Assembly: GCA_012841925.1 (NCBI GenBank) | Contig: DUTT01000058.1 | Coordinates: 1 to 64,000, forward strand | Source: Clostridiales bacterium | GTDB taxonomy: Bacteria > Bacillota > Clostridia > Peptostreptococcales > Anaerovoracaceae | Length of the DNA stretch: 64,000 nucleotides | Direction of reading: 5' to 3' | Shown here: one piece after another, positions 62,595 to 64,000 of the stretch | Layout: every line of letters starts with the position of its first letter | Numbering within the stretch: the stretch's first letter is position 1 | The notes under the pieces: generated by a model | What the model saw: only the letters and a program-made list of their open reading frames with translations | The model's database searches: none | Told to the model about the DNA's origin: nothing | Translations under genes and position numbers: made by a program

Positions 62595-64000
62595 GTGCGC
62601 AGTTTGATTAAAAGGATTCTTGCAGTCGCGTTGATCGTCATCACAGTGACCGGCAGCATATTCAGCATAAAAGGACTTGGTGACCGCGAAGGGATCGCGG
62701 GTCGCATGCGCCTCGGTCTGGATATGGTCGGAGGCGTATCGGTACTCATGGAAGCTCAGACGGATTTAACAGGCAGCGAGCTAACCGCAATGATGGAGCA
62801 GGTCCGGGCCGTCATGGATAACCGCGTCAACGAATTCGGACTTTCGGAACCTGTTATTACGCTGGAAGGAGCGGCGCGTATCCGCGTTGACCTGCCCGGC
62901 GCACAAAATGCCGCCGCTGCGATCGAGATGATCGGTCAAACGGCTCAGCTCTCGTTTCGAACGGCGGACGGAGAAGTCGTCGTCACCGGCAGCAACGTCA
63001 GAAACGCAAGTTCGCAACCGTACAGCGGGTACGAATCGCAGCTCATCGGCACTTATACGGTTGCCATGGAGTTCGATTCAGAGGGAGCCGCTTCGTTCGA
63101 GGCGGCTACGCGCGCGATACTGGCCGGAAAGATTCACTCCAGCGATGAGCGCTATCAAGCGAATCAAATTTTGATTTATCTTGACGATCGCGTCATTTCG
63201 GAGCCGTCTGTCAAGACTGTAATCACAGGTACGAAGAGCGAGATCACCGGCCGGTTCGACGCGGAAGAAGCGGCCGCACTGGCAGCTCTGATTCGGGGCG
63301 GATCGCTCCCTGTGCCGCTCCTGGAGATTCAAACGGAAGTCATCGGCCCGACGCTCGGGCTCGATGCTGCTCGTTCGAGCGTCATCGCCGGCGCGGCCGG
63401 CATCGCTCTGATTTTAATACTGATGCTCGCCGCCTATCGGATGATGGGACTCGTGGCCGATGTTTGTCTGATCCTGTATGTGTTGATCGTGCTGTGGGCG
63501 ATGATCGGTCTGAAAGCCGTACTAACGCTTCCCGGGATTGCCGGTCTCATCCTGTCGGTCGGTATGGCCGTCGACAGCAACGTGCTCATATTTTCGCGTA
63601 TCCGGGAAGAACTCGCACACGGGAAGAGCGTGCGCGTCGCCGTGCAGTCGGGTTATAAGCGGGCGATGTCGACCATCATCGACTCTCAAGTGACAACCGT
63701 GATTGCTGCTGTGCTTCTGTATCAGTTCGGCACGGGGTCCGTGCGCGGCTTTGCCACGACGCTGTTGATCGGCATCATCGCCAGCCTGTTTACAGCGGTT
63801 GCCGCATCTCAGGTGCTGCTGGAGCTTCTGGCAGAGAGCCGGCTGACCGGCCGTACAAAGGCATTCGGACACGCAGGAACGGGCGGAGCGCAGACAAAGA
63901 AAAGCTTCGGCTGGATTGAACACCGCCGGTACTTTTACGCGTTTTCGGTATTGCTCATCGCAGTCGGCCTCATCGTCGGCGGTATCAGGGGCTTCAATAA
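62595..64000 (+). CDS. secDF: Protein translocase SecD, continuing into SecF (SecDF fusion), cut by the window edge
   Basis: 468 residues are visible and the frame is open to the end. One N-terminal membrane helix (about 3-22) is followed by LGLDMVGGVSVLMEA, a large periplasmic domain, and the RND membrane part with the motifs ILSVGMAVDSNVLIFSRIREEL and GYKRAMSTIIDSQVTT, which carry conserved charged residues for proton use. After the last SecD helix, at about residue 438, the frame goes on with FGWIEHRRYFYAFSVLLIAV, which looks like the SecF N-terminus. GTG at 62595 has GGAGAG before it; TTG at 62604 is an alternative. The fusion is inferred because most of SecF is outside the window. Confidence 0.85.
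   Translation, partial: MRSLIKRILAVALIVITVTGSIFSIKGLGDREGIAGRMRLGLDMVGGVSVLMEAQTDLTGSELTAMMEQVRAVMDNRVNEFGLSEPVITLEGAARIRVDLPGAQNAAAAIEMIGQTAQLSFRTADGEVVVTGSNVRNASSQPYSGYESQLIGTYTVAMEFDSEGAASFEAATRAILAGKIHSSDERYQANQILIYLDDRVISEPSVKTVITGTKSEITGRFDAEEAAALAALIRGGSLPVPLLEIQTEVIGPTLGLDAARSSVIAGAAGIALILILMLAAYRMMGLVADVCLILYVLIVLWAMIGLKAVLTLPGIAGLILSVGMAVDSNVLIFSRIREELAHGKSVRVAVQSGYKRAMSTIIDSQVTTVIAAVLLYQFGTGSVRGFATTLLIGIIASLFTAVAASQVLLELLAESRLTGRTKAFGHAGTGGAQTKKSFGWIEHRRYFYAFSVLLIAVGLIVGGIRGFN

Overview
The window looks like chromosomal DNA of a moderately GC-rich, strictly fermentative member of the Clostridia (Firmicutes). The evidence is a complete-looking B12-dependent 3-methylaspartate route for glutamate fermentation, a VorDABC-type 2-oxoacid:ferredoxin oxidoreductase next to an ADP-forming acyl-CoA synthetase, acetate kinase, a SpoIID-like protein, the GlgC/GlgD pair, and the typical Clostridia order rpmB-yloU-recG-rsmD-coaD-tmcAL-ackA-rpmF. 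Purine-rich ribosome binding sites and frequent TTG and GTG starts fit the same group. No phage, insertion sequence, CRISPR array or rRNA was seen. The genus cannot be named from the sequence alone.

Layout. 0.2-3.3 kb: a permuted papain-fold protein, a YhfC-type membrane protease and a CaiT-like BCCT transporter. 3.4-9.0 kb: an IclR regulator divergent from vorDABC and the ADP-forming acyl-CoA synthetase. Together these can turn a 2-oxoacid into acid, CO2, reduced ferredoxin and ATP. 9.1-19.9 kb: an odd P-loop/AlaRS-SAD-like protein divergent from citDEF (read here as citramalate lyase), two-subunit mesaconase, a GntR regulator, then glutamate mutase (glmS, glmL, glmE) and methylaspartate ammonia-lyase. 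This encodes glutamate to methylaspartate to mesaconate to citramalate to acetate plus pyruvate. 20-30.7 kb: proA with an RNase H-fold exonuclease on the minus strand. Divergent from it is a run with a RocB-like M20 peptidase, two tandem YtcJ-type amidohydrolases, proB, proC, an ADP-ribose pyrophosphatase and a XerD homologue that has lost its catalytic tyrosine.

30.8-41.3 kb holds housekeeping genes: rplS, rbgA, recN-argR on the minus strand, then ruvCAB, a spoIID-like gene, queA, tgt and an rlmD-type methyltransferase. 41.4-52 kb is a glycogen operon (GNAT gene, glgB, glgC, glgD, glgA, glgP, a GH13 amylase). 52-54.6 kb: a DUF1836 regulator, an acyl-CoA ligase and rpmB. 54.8-61.8 kb: yloU, recG, rsmD, coaD, a coiled-coil gene, tmcAL, ackA, rpmF. 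The end has tRNA-Leu(CAA) on the minus strand, yajC, and a secD reading frame that continues into SecF (secDF), cut by the window edge.

The observations most worth a second look are the XerD homologue lacking both the nucleophilic tyrosine and the HxxR histidine, the P-loop/SAD-like protein beside citramalate lyase, the large inverted repeat over the citD promoter, the leader hairpins or possible leaderless start upstream of the exonuclease-proA pair, and the secDF fusion. All function calls come from reading motifs and gene context; no database search was run.
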